A stretch of DNA of 38,234 nucleotides from CAYMCV01 sp964389005 (lineage in GTDB: Bacteria > Bacillota > Clostridia > Lachnospirales > Lachnospiraceae): the NCBI GenBank assembly GCA_964389005.1, contig CAYMCV010000007.1:1-38234 (forward strand). Direction: 5' to 3'. The stretch's first letter is position 1; each line of letters starts with the position of its first letter. A model generated the notes under the pieces. That model did no database searches and was not told the origin of the DNA. It was given only the letters and a program-made list of their open reading frames with translations. A program made the translations under genes and the position numbers. Shown one piece after another: positions 17,501 through 25,443 of this stretch.

Positions 17501-18111
17501 CGCAATTGATCAAACAAGGGGAGATGACAAACAGAATACCGGGGCTTGCGTTATTGCGATTCTATGCAGAGCGCGAGAAGGAGCGTTGGGATTTGGAGTT
17601 GATTGCACAACTTGTTACGAGTGAAGTCAGAAAGCAATACTGTTTTCCGATGTTTTCTGTATTTGGCTCCGTGGTGCCGGATATCTCGCTGATGTTGGAT
17701 CGAACCTATATTGAATATCGGGGAAGCACGCACAGCCGCGTTATTTTACATTATGTACTGGAGAAGAAAAACGGCGAGGAAGAATACCGCAAAGAAGAAA
17801 TGACCAATTTGTACGGCGGTATTTTTGTGAAAGGTTTTGTTCTTTTTTACGGTGAGACCATTCAATACTATATTACCGAAGAGAACGGCAATTGTGAGCA
17901 ATTGACGCAGAGCAGTACATTACAGAAAACCGAGGGCGCAATGACCGGCGAGAGCAGCAGATTTGCTGTTTTGAACGACATTATGCTGAGCAGGGAAATC
18001 AAGGATTACGGGACTTGCGAACAATTACTGTGTGATTACGCAAAACAGAATTACATTGTTCGAAGATTGTTTGAATCGGAGGACCAAGCATCATATGTTA
18101 ACGGAATTTAG
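14527..18111 (+). CDS. Giant protein of unknown function, DUF5717-like
   Basis: The product has about 1,194 residues and no signal peptide or membrane segment, so it is probably cytosolic. Two beta-rich regions (about 20-115 and 205-300) resemble Ig-like or macroglobulin-type sandwiches. A long alpha-helical stretch (about 315-680) of Leu/Tyr-rich paired helices looks TPR-like. A beta-rich segment (about 680-760) is followed by more helical repeats (about 780-1050) and a final beta domain (about 1055-1150). The size, the start (LKRAILGM...YDFEQNNGSLHFS) and the Hsp70-fold neighbour fit my memory of the Lachnospiraceae DUF5717 family; a profile search would settle it. Start: GGCGGTG at 14514-14520 is 6 bases before a TTG at 14527, whereas a GTG at 14518 lies inside that site. 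It overlaps the next gene by 17 bases. A scaffold for the Hsp70-like partner is inferred. Confidence 0.75.
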   Translation: MKRAILGMSEENYDFEQNNGSLHFSCESVELSFYRDEQYEGKFEITGANGAWAEGYVYSNHFRMQCLTKEFSGHSVEMMYCFDSTGMVPGETISGEFRVVSCFGEYEIPFSVHYEQEFLFSSMGPIKNLFHFANLAKTDWQEAVKLFYSHDFAKILRGNDTIYHNTYRALSRHFGNQRNVEAFLIAVKKKVPITYSADMKEIVIDDVDESICREIVITRSGWGYLQLSVSADESFVKFERETFDENDFLGNVVRIPFYVNREDLHIGKNSSRITITDQKTESEVDLIIHHHPHVREREESAEWKLLTAQLMRNYLRYRVGGKDTSAWAKESLRMVEKMNGQNDKDLGARLYQVQLLLVTQRFGEAKWITERIEELLKRGDYPTEYEAYYLYLTALCDKENAEYIDKVASKIKKMYHKENDNWRIAWILLYLQEDLLKNPLRKWEFLEEQYNRGANTPILYVEAMSLLIENPSFLMKMGSYEMQLLRFMIQHDKISNSIAERIQFLCSREREYQRRIFDILRACYKKYPNKELLQMICAYLMKGNKTGPQYFPWYEAGVKEELRLTRLYDFYLMSIDLHFQGELPKIVMMYFAYQNNLPYDRMAFLYAKVLACRTHYPEIALSYAESIDSFIREQLGKGRINDDLAYLYRRAVSSYMLDAKITSDLAPMMFMKRIHVTLPEARFVIAIHKKVTEEKTVPINDGVAYIPIYSKDYLILLEDSAGNRTVDASYWEAEDVEFPEQVREEVLVQAGERIGVLIYTCEGKRDFVTINEENVYGHARLLRSEWITPEFQKEILVNLVRYYFDCDYVRELDELLTDTNPKVLNREERRELVRILVARGMYDTAFSWVCTYGPETAQDKTLLRLCSRLLERRDFEEDTALLETAAYVFRCGKYDQNILSYLVRYFGGGTKEMKELWGAAQSFGVEDYALLERILVQMLFCDTFIGDKMTLYAEFIKNNGNCEVEKAFLSKCAYDYFVKESPTGELIFERIAQLIKQGEMTNRIPGLALLRFYAEREKERWDLELIAQLVTSEVRKQYCFPMFSVFGSVVPDISLMLDRTYIEYRGSTHSRVILHYVLEKKNGEEEYRKEEMTNLYGGIFVKGFVLFYGETIQYYITEENGNCEQLTQSSTLQKTEGAMTGESSRFAVLNDIMLSREIKDYGTCEQLLCDYAKQNYIVRRLFESEDQASYVNGI

Positions 18112-19384
18112 AGATACGTTCGGAAAACAGAATAAAGACAGGATTGTCATCGGTTATGATTTGAGCAATACATATGCGCAAATCAGTTATTGCAGTATGG
18201 ACGGTGAAGAGCCGGAGACGTTGAGCGTTGTGGCAGGGGCTGAAGAGTTCAATATTCCCGTGCTTCTGTGTAAGAAGAAATCCTCCGGGCAATGGGTCTG
18301 CGGTAAGGAGGCACAGAAGGCCTCAGAGAATGGCGACGGCGTGTTGCTGCGGCAACTGTTGGATGCGGCGCTTGATGAGAAGAATACGATGATTGACGGG
18401 CAGGAGTATGCCGCAATAGATTTACTGGCACTTTTTATCAAAAGGAGTTTTGCATTATTGCCGGTCATGACGACACCGGAGAGAATTGAGGCTGTTATCA
18501 TCACGGTACGCGATGCCGGGCCGAAATTGATTGATGTCCTCAAAAGGGCAACGAAAGTACTTAAAATTGTTGCAAGTAGAATCAGTTTCATTACTTATGA
18601 GGAGAGTTTTTATTATTTTATGCTCTACCAGATGGAAGAATTGCAGAATCATCAGATTCTTGTTTGCGATGCGACAAGAGATTATCTTCAAACTTACCGA
18701 CTGGAAAGAAATCGTAACACAACTCCAAATGTGGCTTATGTGGAACGCATCGAGTATCCGGAGTTTCCCGTTTGTGGAAACAGACTTGCAGATGAAGACA
18801 AGGATCGCCAATTTTTACGTATATTGACAGAGACTTGCGAGAATCGAATCTTCCCCGGCGTATATTTAATCGGAGAGGGCTTTTATGATGATTGGTGTAA
18901 GGAGTCATTGAAATTCCTGTGTCGTAATCGCAGAGTGTTCAAGGGGAATAACTTATTCAGTAAAGGAGCTTGCTTTGCGGCGAAGGAAAAAGTTGCAGAG
19001 AGCCGCGGAAAGAATATGCTCTTCTTGGGAGAGGACAAGTTGAAATCCAATCTCGGGATTGAGGTATATCGGCGCGGAGAGAAGGTATATCTGCCACTGA
19101 TGGATGCGGGCAGCAGATGGTATGAGGCCAAGAAAGAAGCCGAGTTAATACTGGATGAAACGGACACGGTGCCAATCGTTATTACACCCGTAAATGGCAG
19201 AGGCGTAAAAATAGCCAATTTCCTATTGACGGATTTACCGGAGCGACCGCGAAGAGCATGTCGAATTCATCTCTCCGTCAAAATGTTATCGGAGAGCCGT
19301 GTGTGGGTTAGCATTCGCGACATGGGATTCGGTGAAGTTGCGCTTCCTTCGGGAATGGAATGGACAGAAGAATTCGATCTATAA
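18095..19384 (+). CDS. Hsp70/actin-fold protein of unknown function, DUF5716-like
   Basis: The 429-residue protein starts with RIVIGYDLSNTYAQISYC (about 17-33), which resembles the phosphate-1 loop of Hsp70 and actin-fold ATPases (IGIDLGTT...). It continues with IEAVIITVRDAGPKLIDVLK (about 130-150), a phosphate-2-like QILVCDATRDYLQTYRL (about 187) and an adenosine-region-like VYLIGEGFYDDW (about 258). The last 75 residues (HLSVKMLSESRVWVSIRDMG) look like the start of an Hsp70 substrate-binding beta domain, but the helical lid is missing. Key glycines of the first loop are altered (DLSNT for DLGTT), so ATPase activity is uncertain. I chose the ATG at 18095 because GGAGGA lies about 10 bases before it; the gene overlaps the giant protein gene by 17 bases, indicating coupling. 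I recall the family as DUF5716. Confidence 0.72.
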   Translation: MLTEFRDTFGKQNKDRIVIGYDLSNTYAQISYCSMDGEEPETLSVVAGAEEFNIPVLLCKKKSSGQWVCGKEAQKASENGDGVLLRQLLDAALDEKNTMIDGQEYAAIDLLALFIKRSFALLPVMTTPERIEAVIITVRDAGPKLIDVLKRATKVLKIVASRISFITYEESFYYFMLYQMEELQNHQILVCDATRDYLQTYRLERNRNTTPNVAYVERIEYPEFPVCGNRLADEDKDRQFLRILTETCENRIFPGVYLIGEGFYDDWCKESLKFLCRNRRVFKGNNLFSKGACFAAKEKVAESRGKNMLFLGEDKLKSNLGIEVYRRGEKVYLPLMDAGSRWYEAKKEAELILDETDTVPIVITPVNGRGVKIANFLLTDLPERPRRACRIHLSVKMLSESRVWVSIRDMGFGEVALPSGMEWTEEFDL

Positions 19385-19410
19385 AGAAGATATGCAAAAG
19401 AGGGAAAACA

Positions 19411-20244
19411 GTGGGCAGAATCATTGAATGTACGGGGCGGTACGCCTCCAATCCTTATTATCTTGAAAAAGTATGTTATCGCATCTATTCCGTAGAGGAA
19501 TTATGCTTTTATTTCTGTGAGAATACGGATCTTTTGGAAAGAGATATTGTCAACACCGGGTTGGCAAATTGGCTGGAGACGGAATGCGGACTCAGGGAGT
19601 TGTCGGATCGATTGTATAAACTGATTACCACCGGCGGTACGTTGGCACAGTTTGTGACGGCAGTACTTGATTATGTACAGTTTTGTTCCCCGAAGGAACT
19701 GAAGGAAATTGCGGCGCGATTGAGTGAAACGGGTGGTCTGACACCGTACCAGAAACGTAAAAGACGTGCAGATTACTTTTTAAACAATCGAAGATATACA
19801 CTTGCGACAGCGGAATATGAAGCATTGCTCGCGCAGGTATCTGAGGAGACAGAACGAGAACTTTGCGGCGATATTTATCATGGAATGGGTGTTGCCAATG
19901 CGAATTTGTTCTTTTTCGAGAAAGCGGCGGCATATTTCAAGAAGGCATATGAACTTGACGGAAATGAACGACATTATGCGGGATATGTTGCGGCGTTACG
20001 ATTTATGCTTCCGGATATGGAATTTGTACGCAGAGTCGGCGAGGATGATTTGATGAGCAGAGAAGCTTTGCGTTTGGAGAAACGCCTCGAGGAGATAACA
20101 CACGCTTGGCAGGAGAGTTCCGCGCAGGCAGAACTTTCACAGATACAAACGGGACATGAAGCCGGAGATACGGCTTACTATCAAAAAATCGATGAGAAGG
20201 TACTTGATTTGGTGGAAGAGTATCGATTGATTACATCGGAATAA
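19411..20244 (+). CDS. TPR-like protein of the Hsp70-like operon
   Basis: I do not recognise a named family. The 277-residue protein is soluble and helical. Residues about 114-196 look like two tetratricopeptide-type helix pairs: RRADYFLNNRRYTLATAEYE, then GMGVANANLFFFEKAAAYFKKAYELDG. The C-terminal third is charged and probably coiled. The GTG at 19411 is chosen as start because GAGGG lies 6 bases before it; a longer frame from 19360 overlaps the preceding gene and has no site. TPR proteins commonly bind Hsp70/Hsp90-type partners, which fits the preceding gene, but that pairing is inference. It follows that gene by 26 bases and precedes the coiled-coil gene by 38, so the set is an operon. 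Confidence 0.72.
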   Translation: MGRIIECTGRYASNPYYLEKVCYRIYSVEELCFYFCENTDLLERDIVNTGLANWLETECGLRELSDRLYKLITTGGTLAQFVTAVLDYVQFCSPKELKEIAARLSETGGLTPYQKRKRRADYFLNNRRYTLATAEYEALLAQVSEETERELCGDIYHGMGVANANLFFFEKAAAYFKKAYELDGNERHYAGYVAALRFMLPDMEFVRRVGEDDLMSREALRLEKRLEEITHAWQESSAQAELSQIQTGHEAGDTAYYQKIDEKVLDLVEEYRLITSE

Positions 20245-20282
20245 TAAGGCAGTACGCAACATTAAACACCATGGAGATGAAT

Positions 20283-21449
20283 ATGGGATTCCTAAAAAAA
20301 CTTTTTTCGGGAAAAAATAAAGGCACGCAGACGGCAGAAGCACAGGATGAAGTGATTGAACGTCGCAGCCTGGAACTAAAAGACCCGGAACAACGAAAAA
20401 AATACATTACCGGCTGTCTGGAACAGATGCAGATGGCTTCGAATGAGACGGACTTGTTGAATGGCGAGTATAATCAAGTGACCGCGTATCTCAAAGACAT
20501 GGAAGAAATCGAGAGGCTGCCCGAGAACTATGCGCAACAAATTACGGATTATGCCAACAAACTTATCAATCTTGAGAAAGAAAGAGCCGGCTACAACGGA
20601 AGAAAGAATCGGATTTCGGAGGAACAATTCCGGGCAATGGAACGGATTTGTGATGAAATGCCGCAAGGATATGAGAAGATACAAAAAGCGGAAGAGTATC
20701 GCAAAAAGGTTAAAAGTGACCTAAACCGGGTGGAAGGTGAGAAGCAGGCATTTTTTTATCAGGAAAGAGAACTTTTAACACAACATGCTAATTACAGAGG
20801 TTTGTCATTGATATGCCTGATAGCAATGGGTCTGTGTATTGTGATGTTGTTGATTCTTTTTTTGACGCTGGAATTGGATATCAGATTGGGTGCCATTGTG
20901 ACAATCGCCGCAGGCGTCATTGTTTTGACGATTCTTTTTGTCAAAAATCAAGATGCAATGCGAGAGTTGATCAGAGTCAGGCAGGCCATTGCCAAATTGA
21001 TTACGATGCAGAATACGGTTAAAATTCGCTATGTAAACAATACAAATCTTTTGGATTACCTCTATATGAAGTATGCAGTCAACAGTGCCGAGGAACTAAA
21101 AGTTGCATGGGAAGGTTTTTTGCAGGAGAAGATTGAGCGGGAACGCATGGAGCAGACGGGCTATGATTTAAAGTATTATCGTGATGAGTTGTTGCGTGTG
21201 CTGCGTAAATTGCACATTGCTTATCCTGAAATTTGGTTACGACAGGTTCCGGCACTCACAGATTCAAAGGAAATGGTTGAAATTCGCCACGGTTTGATTC
21301 AAAGAAGGCAGCAATTGCGCAAACAAATGGATTTTAACAGTCAAATGGCGATTGAGGCACAGAATGAGATTAAGGACATCGCGCAGATGTATCCGAGCGA
21401 TTCGGTTACCATTTTAAAGATGCTGTCGGAGTATGAACAAAAGAAATGA
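20283..21449 (+). CDS. Coiled-coil membrane protein of the Hsp70-like operon
   Basis: I do not recognise a family. The 388-residue protein has a basic start (MGFLKKLFSGKNKG) and a long charged coiled-coil region (about 25-165). Two adjacent membrane segments follow (about 173-195 and 201-221; GLSLICLIAMGLCIVMLLIL and GAIVTIAAGVIVLTILFV), then a second charged coiled-coil region to the end. With a hairpin of two membrane helices, both coiled-coil arms face the cytosol. It would make a membrane anchor for the three soluble products upstream. Start ATG 20283 has GGAGATG about 4-6 bases before it; two upstream in-frame ATGs lie over or before that site. Last gene of the operon; the purB promoter begins 14 bases after its stop. 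Confidence 0.75.
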   Translation: MGFLKKLFSGKNKGTQTAEAQDEVIERRSLELKDPEQRKKYITGCLEQMQMASNETDLLNGEYNQVTAYLKDMEEIERLPENYAQQITDYANKLINLEKERAGYNGRKNRISEEQFRAMERICDEMPQGYEKIQKAEEYRKKVKSDLNRVEGEKQAFFYQERELLTQHANYRGLSLICLIAMGLCIVMLLILFLTLELDIRLGAIVTIAAGVIVLTILFVKNQDAMRELIRVRQAIAKLITMQNTVKIRYVNNTNLLDYLYMKYAVNSAEELKVAWEGFLQEKIERERMEQTGYDLKYYRDELLRVLRKLHIAYPEIWLRQVPALTDSKEMVEIRHGLIQRRQQLRKQMDFNSQMAIEAQNEIKDIAQMYPSDSVTILKMLSEYEQKK

Positions 21450-21462
21450 GAAATCTTTTGGA

Positions 21463-21491
21463 TTGATTTATTGCCCGTCGTGCGCTATAAT
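21463..21491 (+). promoter_or_regulatory. Sigma-A-type promoter of purB
   Basis: TTGATT, 17-base spacer, perfect TATAAT, about 53 bases before the purB ATG. No purine riboswitch fold fits in the short leader. Confidence 0.8.
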
Positions 21492-21544
21492 TTTTCAGTG
21501 TTGTCAAAACGGTTACGGGAATCACACATTTAAAGGAGACGAAT

Positions 21545-22981
21545 ATGAGCACAGACAGATACATCAGTCCGCTTTCGGAACGTTATGCAAGCAAAGAGAT
21601 GCAATACATTTTTTCACAGGACATGAAATTCAGAACGTGGCGCAGACTTTGGATTGCATTGGCTGAGACAGAGATGGAATTGGGACTTTCGCAGATTACG
21701 CAGGAGCAGATTGACGAGTTGAAGGCCCATCAGGATGATATTAATTATGAAGTGGCAATCGCACGTGAAAAAGAAGTTCGGCATGATGTCATGAGTCATG
21801 TATATGCTTACGGTCAGCAATGCCCTAAGGCAAAAGGAATTATTCACTTGGGTGCAACGTCCTGTTATGTCGGGGACAATACGGATATCATTGTCATGTC
21901 CGAAGCCTTGAAATTGGTTCGACAAAAATTACTCAATGTCATTTCGAATTTGGCAACATTTGCAGAACAATACAAAGCACAACCGACGTTGGCTTTTACG
22001 CATTTTCAGCCGGCGCAGCCGACAACTGTAGGCAAGAGGGCAACCTTATGGATGCAAGAATTTGCTATGGATCTCGAGGATTTGGATTATGTGTTGTCAA
22101 CATTGAAACTGCTTGGGTCAAAAGGAACCACCGGAACACAGGCAAGTTTTCTTGAATTATTTGATAACAATCAGGAAATCATAGATCAAATAGACCCCAT
22201 GATTGCCAAGAAAATGGGATTTGAGCGTTGCTATCCGGTATCGGGGCAAACCTATTCACGTAAAGTTGATACACGTGTCATGAATATCCTTGCCGGAATT
22301 GCGGCTAGTGCGCACAAGATGAGCAATGATATTCGTCTGTTACAACATCTAAAAGAGGTTGAAGAACCTTTTGAAAAGACACAAATCGGCTCATCGGCAA
22401 TGGCTTACAAACGCAATCCAATGAGAAGCGAGAGAATTGCATCACTTGCGCGTTATGTCATGATTGATGCATTAAATCCTGCGATTACTTCCGCAACGCA
22501 ATGGTTTGAGCGTACCCTGGATGATTCGGCGAACAAGCGCCTATCCATCCCCGAGGGCTTCCTTGCGGTTGACGGGATTCTTGATTTGTGCATGAATGTT
22601 TCCGATGGATTGAAGGTTTACCCGAAGGTTATTCAGAAACATCTGATGAGTGAGCTTCCCTTTATGGCAACGGAGAATATTATGATGGATACCGTCAAAG
22701 CAGGAGGCGACCGTCAGGAATTGCATGAAAGAATCAGAACGATGTCCATGCAGGCCGGTGCCAATGTAAAAGAAAACGGTATGGACAACAACTTATTGGA
22801 ATTAATTGCGGCGGATCCCGCGTTTGACAGAACGATAGAAGAATTGGAAGCGACGTTGAATCCGGAGTTGTATATCGGTCGAAGCGTGATACAGGTGGAA
22901 CAGTTTTTAGATCAAGTTATTCGCCCCATTCTTGCGCAAAACAAAGAAGTATTGGGTCAGCACGCAGAAATTAACGTATAA
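21545..22981 (+). CDS. purB: Adenylosuccinate lyase
   Basis: The enzyme removes fumarate from SAICAR and from adenylosuccinate, acting in both inosine monophosphate and AMP synthesis as a cytosolic tetramer. The 478-residue protein carries the fumarase/aspartase superfamily signature GSSAMAYKRNPMRSERI (about 280-297). It also has LGATSCYVGDNTDI (about 101-114), the histidine-containing FTHFQPAQPTTVGKR (about 150-165) and the TGTQASF loop. AAAGGAG is placed correctly before the ATG. The gene stands alone behind its own promoter, away from the truncated purL 19 kb upstream. Confidence 0.96.
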   Translation: MSTDRYISPLSERYASKEMQYIFSQDMKFRTWRRLWIALAETEMELGLSQITQEQIDELKAHQDDINYEVAIAREKEVRHDVMSHVYAYGQQCPKAKGIIHLGATSCYVGDNTDIIVMSEALKLVRQKLLNVISNLATFAEQYKAQPTLAFTHFQPAQPTTVGKRATLWMQEFAMDLEDLDYVLSTLKLLGSKGTTGTQASFLELFDNNQEIIDQIDPMIAKKMGFERCYPVSGQTYSRKVDTRVMNILAGIAASAHKMSNDIRLLQHLKEVEEPFEKTQIGSSAMAYKRNPMRSERIASLARYVMIDALNPAITSATQWFERTLDDSANKRLSIPEGFLAVDGILDLCMNVSDGLKVYPKVIQKHLMSELPFMATENIMMDTVKAGGDRQELHERIRTMSMQAGANVKENGMDNNLLELIAADPAFDRTIEELEATLNPELYIGRSVIQVEQFLDQVIRPILAQNKEVLGQHAEINV

Positions 22982-23004
22982 ACGGGAGAGTCCCGAAAAA
23001 GAAG

Positions 23005-23031
23005 TCCGTCGTGATGAAAGTTCATGACGGA
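23005..23031 (+). terminator. Weak terminator hairpin after purB
   Basis: TCCGTCGTGA pairs with TCATGACGGA (one G-U pair) around a 7-base loop, followed by only TTTCG. A smaller hairpin, CGGGA-gag-TCCCG, lies just before it (about 22983-22995). The poor U tract suggests that some transcripts continue into the transglutaminase operon, whose own promoter I could not identify. Confidence 0.45.
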
Positions 23032-23066
23032 TTTCGAATGTATATGTATGGAGAAGTACGACAATC

Positions 23067-24683
23067 ATGAAAAAGAAAACGTTGGCAGCAGTCATCATAT
23101 TGTTGTTAGGTGCCGGAGTGGTAACGGCTCTGTTTCTGATATTGAGCAGAGTGGAGCGAAATTACGTTTTGGAAGCCGGTGATACGCTTAATGTGAAGCA
23201 ATTGCTTGTACGAGAAAGCAGTCGAGAACTGTGTTTTGAAGACGGTACAACAGAGTTTTACGGTGCGCTTCCGGGTATCTATACGCTCAAAGTAAAGTTG
23301 TCTCCATTTATGCATACCGTAACGGTGACCGTGACGGATACGATTCCGCCGCAGGCCGAAGTCGTGGAGCGTGTGACACAACCATATGGAGAAGCGTGTG
23401 CGGCATCCGAATTCGTTCGGAACATCAAGGATGCGACAAACGTTGTAGTAGAATATATCAATGAACCCGACTTTTCACAGTGGGGAATACAACAAGTGCA
23501 GATTTGTCTTACAGATGACGGACAGAACGCGACACACATGACGGCGGAACTGTTGATTCCAAAGGTTGATATCAAGAATCCGTATATCATGGAGGCAGGC
23601 GCAGAATTGCCGAACCCGCAGGATTTACTGTTAGAGAGCGGAACAATCGATTATGCATCTTCTCGTCAGTCGGTCAATACCGAAGTTCCCGGTATCTATC
23701 CCATGCAGGTCGTGGTGGATAACGAAGTATGTGATATATTGATTTCAGTTACCGACACTGTGCCGCCGGAGGTGACACTGTCTCCCAAGCAGTGGTATTT
23801 AGGCGCAGATATGATGCCGGAACAATTTGTAGATTCCGCGAAGGATGCGACAGAATTAACATATGCGTTTATCGCGGAACCGGACATGTCAAAAGAAGGA
23901 GAACAGCAAGTTAAAATATCTGTGACGGATGCAGGCGGCAACATGGTTTCCAAGGAAACGACATTGACACTTATACCGGATGTCGAGGCACCCATTATTT
24001 TGGGCGTTGGCAATCTCTCAACGCAGGTGGGCGGCGTGATTTCTTACCGCACCGGCATTTCGGCAACAGATAATTGTGACGGTGAGGTTGCGGTCACGAT
24101 TGACAATTCGGCGGTGGATTTGAATGCCATCGGAACTTATCCTGTGATTTATACGGCAACCGACAGATTTGGAAATGTTGCTTCGCAGGAAGTTAAAGTT
24201 ACGGTTATGCCGGAACACTTGATGACATACAGTTTAGAAGACATGTACGCGTTGGCGGATGCGGTACTTCTAAAAATCATTACGGATGATATGACAGAAT
24301 ATCAGAAGGCAGAAGCGATATATAACTGGACCAAAGGCAATATTTCTTTTATTGATGATTCCGTCAAGGAAGACTGGGTGGAGGCGGCCTATAACGGTTT
24401 CACCTATCACAAGGGAGACTGTTATACTTATGCCTGTGTGGCCAAAGCACTATTGACGCGGGCGGGAATTCCCAATGTTGATATCAAGAGGAAATCCGTG
24501 ACCAGCAAACATTTTTGGAATCTTGTCGATGTGGGAGACGGTTGGTATCACTTTGATGCGACACCGCGTATTGATAAAACAAGAGTTTTTATGTGGTCGG
24601 AGACGCAATTAACCTCAGATCCGGCAGTTAATCGAAGTCACGTCTACGATCGCTCATTGTATCCGACTGTGGAAGCCGAGTAA
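23067..24683 (+). CDS. Exported protein with Ig-like repeats and a transglutaminase domain
   Basis: The 538-residue protein opens with a lysine-rich start and one hydrophobic segment (about 5-24) acting as signal or anchor. Three bacterial Ig/HYR-like modules are marked by TDTIPPQAEVV (near 90), TDTVPPEVTL (near 230) and PDVEAPIILGVGNLSTQVG (from about 308). The third ends with TATDRFGNVASQEVKVTV, the DUF5011 pattern. The C-terminal transglutaminase-like domain has Cys452 in HKGDCYTYACVAKALL, His482 in SKHFWNLV and Asp497 in YHFDATPR, so the full catalytic triad is present. It should act outside the membrane on peptides or proteins; the substrate is not known. Ribosome binding site GGAG lies rather far (about 13 bases) from the ATG. 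Its stop overlaps the longer racemase frame by one base, so it is probably co-transcribed with the Dlt-like genes. Confidence 0.85.
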   Translation: MKKKTLAAVIILLLGAGVVTALFLILSRVERNYVLEAGDTLNVKQLLVRESSRELCFEDGTTEFYGALPGIYTLKVKLSPFMHTVTVTVTDTIPPQAEVVERVTQPYGEACAASEFVRNIKDATNVVVEYINEPDFSQWGIQQVQICLTDDGQNATHMTAELLIPKVDIKNPYIMEAGAELPNPQDLLLESGTIDYASSRQSVNTEVPGIYPMQVVVDNEVCDILISVTDTVPPEVTLSPKQWYLGADMMPEQFVDSAKDATELTYAFIAEPDMSKEGEQQVKISVTDAGGNMVSKETTLTLIPDVEAPIILGVGNLSTQVGGVISYRTGISATDNCDGEVAVTIDNSAVDLNAIGTYPVIYTATDRFGNVASQEVKVTVMPEHLMTYSLEDMYALADAVLLKIITDDMTEYQKAEAIYNWTKGNISFIDDSVKEDWVEAAYNGFTYHKGDCYTYACVAKALLTRAGIPNVDIKRKSVTSKHFWNLVDVGDGWYHFDATPRIDKTRVFMWSETQLTSDPAVNRSHVYDRSLYPTVEAE

Positions 24684-24706
24684 TGAATGAAGTTTGGAGA
24701 AGAACA

Positions 24707-25432
24707 ATGAATGAACGAAAGAAACTGGGTATCATCGGCGGGATGGGACCTATGGCAACCGCATATTTTTTGGAATTGATTACGCAAATGACAGAGGCTT
24801 CCTGTGACAGTGAACATATGGAAATTGATGTCAAATGTATCCCATCGATTCCTGACCGAACGGCATATATTTTGGGGAAGAGCAAGGAAAGTCCCGTACC
24901 GCGCATGATTGAGGCCGCAAAGGAATTAGAAGCAAACGGAGCATCTCTTTTAGCGATTCCGTGCAATACTGCTTTTTACTTTTATCGAGAAATACAACAG
25001 GCAGTCGGGATTCCGATACTTCATCCGATTGTTGAAACAACGGAATACTTACATGCACGCGGTATTCGACAGGTCGGAATTCTTGCGACTGACGGGACGG
25101 TTCAGACAGAGTTGTTTCAGGATGCATTGCGGGAAGCGGGCATGATACCAGTGATGCCAAACGGTCATGAGCAGGTCGGGGTCATGAAGATGATTTACAG
25201 TGATGTTAAGGCAGGTCTTGACATAGAGGAAGAAGAGTTTTATTCCATAGCGGAGCCGCTGTTTCAAAGAGGCGCAGAGACAATTGTCTTGGGCTGTACG
25301 GAATTATCAATGATAAAAAAGGGACGTATTATGCGCCCCGGATACCTTGATACACTGGAGGTACTCGCAAAAGCCGCAGTGGAGCAATGCGCTGTATTAA
25401 AACCGGCATTTCTTGAATTGATTACGGATTGA
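24707..25432 (+). CDS. Aspartate/glutamate racemase family protein
   Basis: The 241-residue cofactor-independent amino acid racemase has GIIGGMGPMATAYFLELI at its start and both catalytic cysteines: one in LAIPCNTAFYFY, the other in IVLGCTELSMI. Family members interconvert L- and D-aspartate or glutamate; specificity cannot be read here. The start at 24707 is preferred because GGAGAAG lies 4 bases before it; a first ATG at 24683 overlaps the preceding stop and has no site. It ends 12 bases before the ligase ATG. Its place directly upstream of an amino-acid-activating ligase suggests it supplies a D-amino acid to that ligase (inference). Confidence 0.88.
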   Translation: MNERKKLGIIGGMGPMATAYFLELITQMTEASCDSEHMEIDVKCIPSIPDRTAYILGKSKESPVPRMIEAAKELEANGASLLAIPCNTAFYFYREIQQAVGIPILHPIVETTEYLHARGIRQVGILATDGTVQTELFQDALREAGMIPVMPNGHEQVGVMKMIYSDVKAGLDIEEEEFYSIAEPLFQRGAETIVLGCTELSMIKKGRIMRPGYLDTLEVLAKAAVEQCAVLKPAFLELITD

Positions 25433-25443
25433 GGATAAAAATC

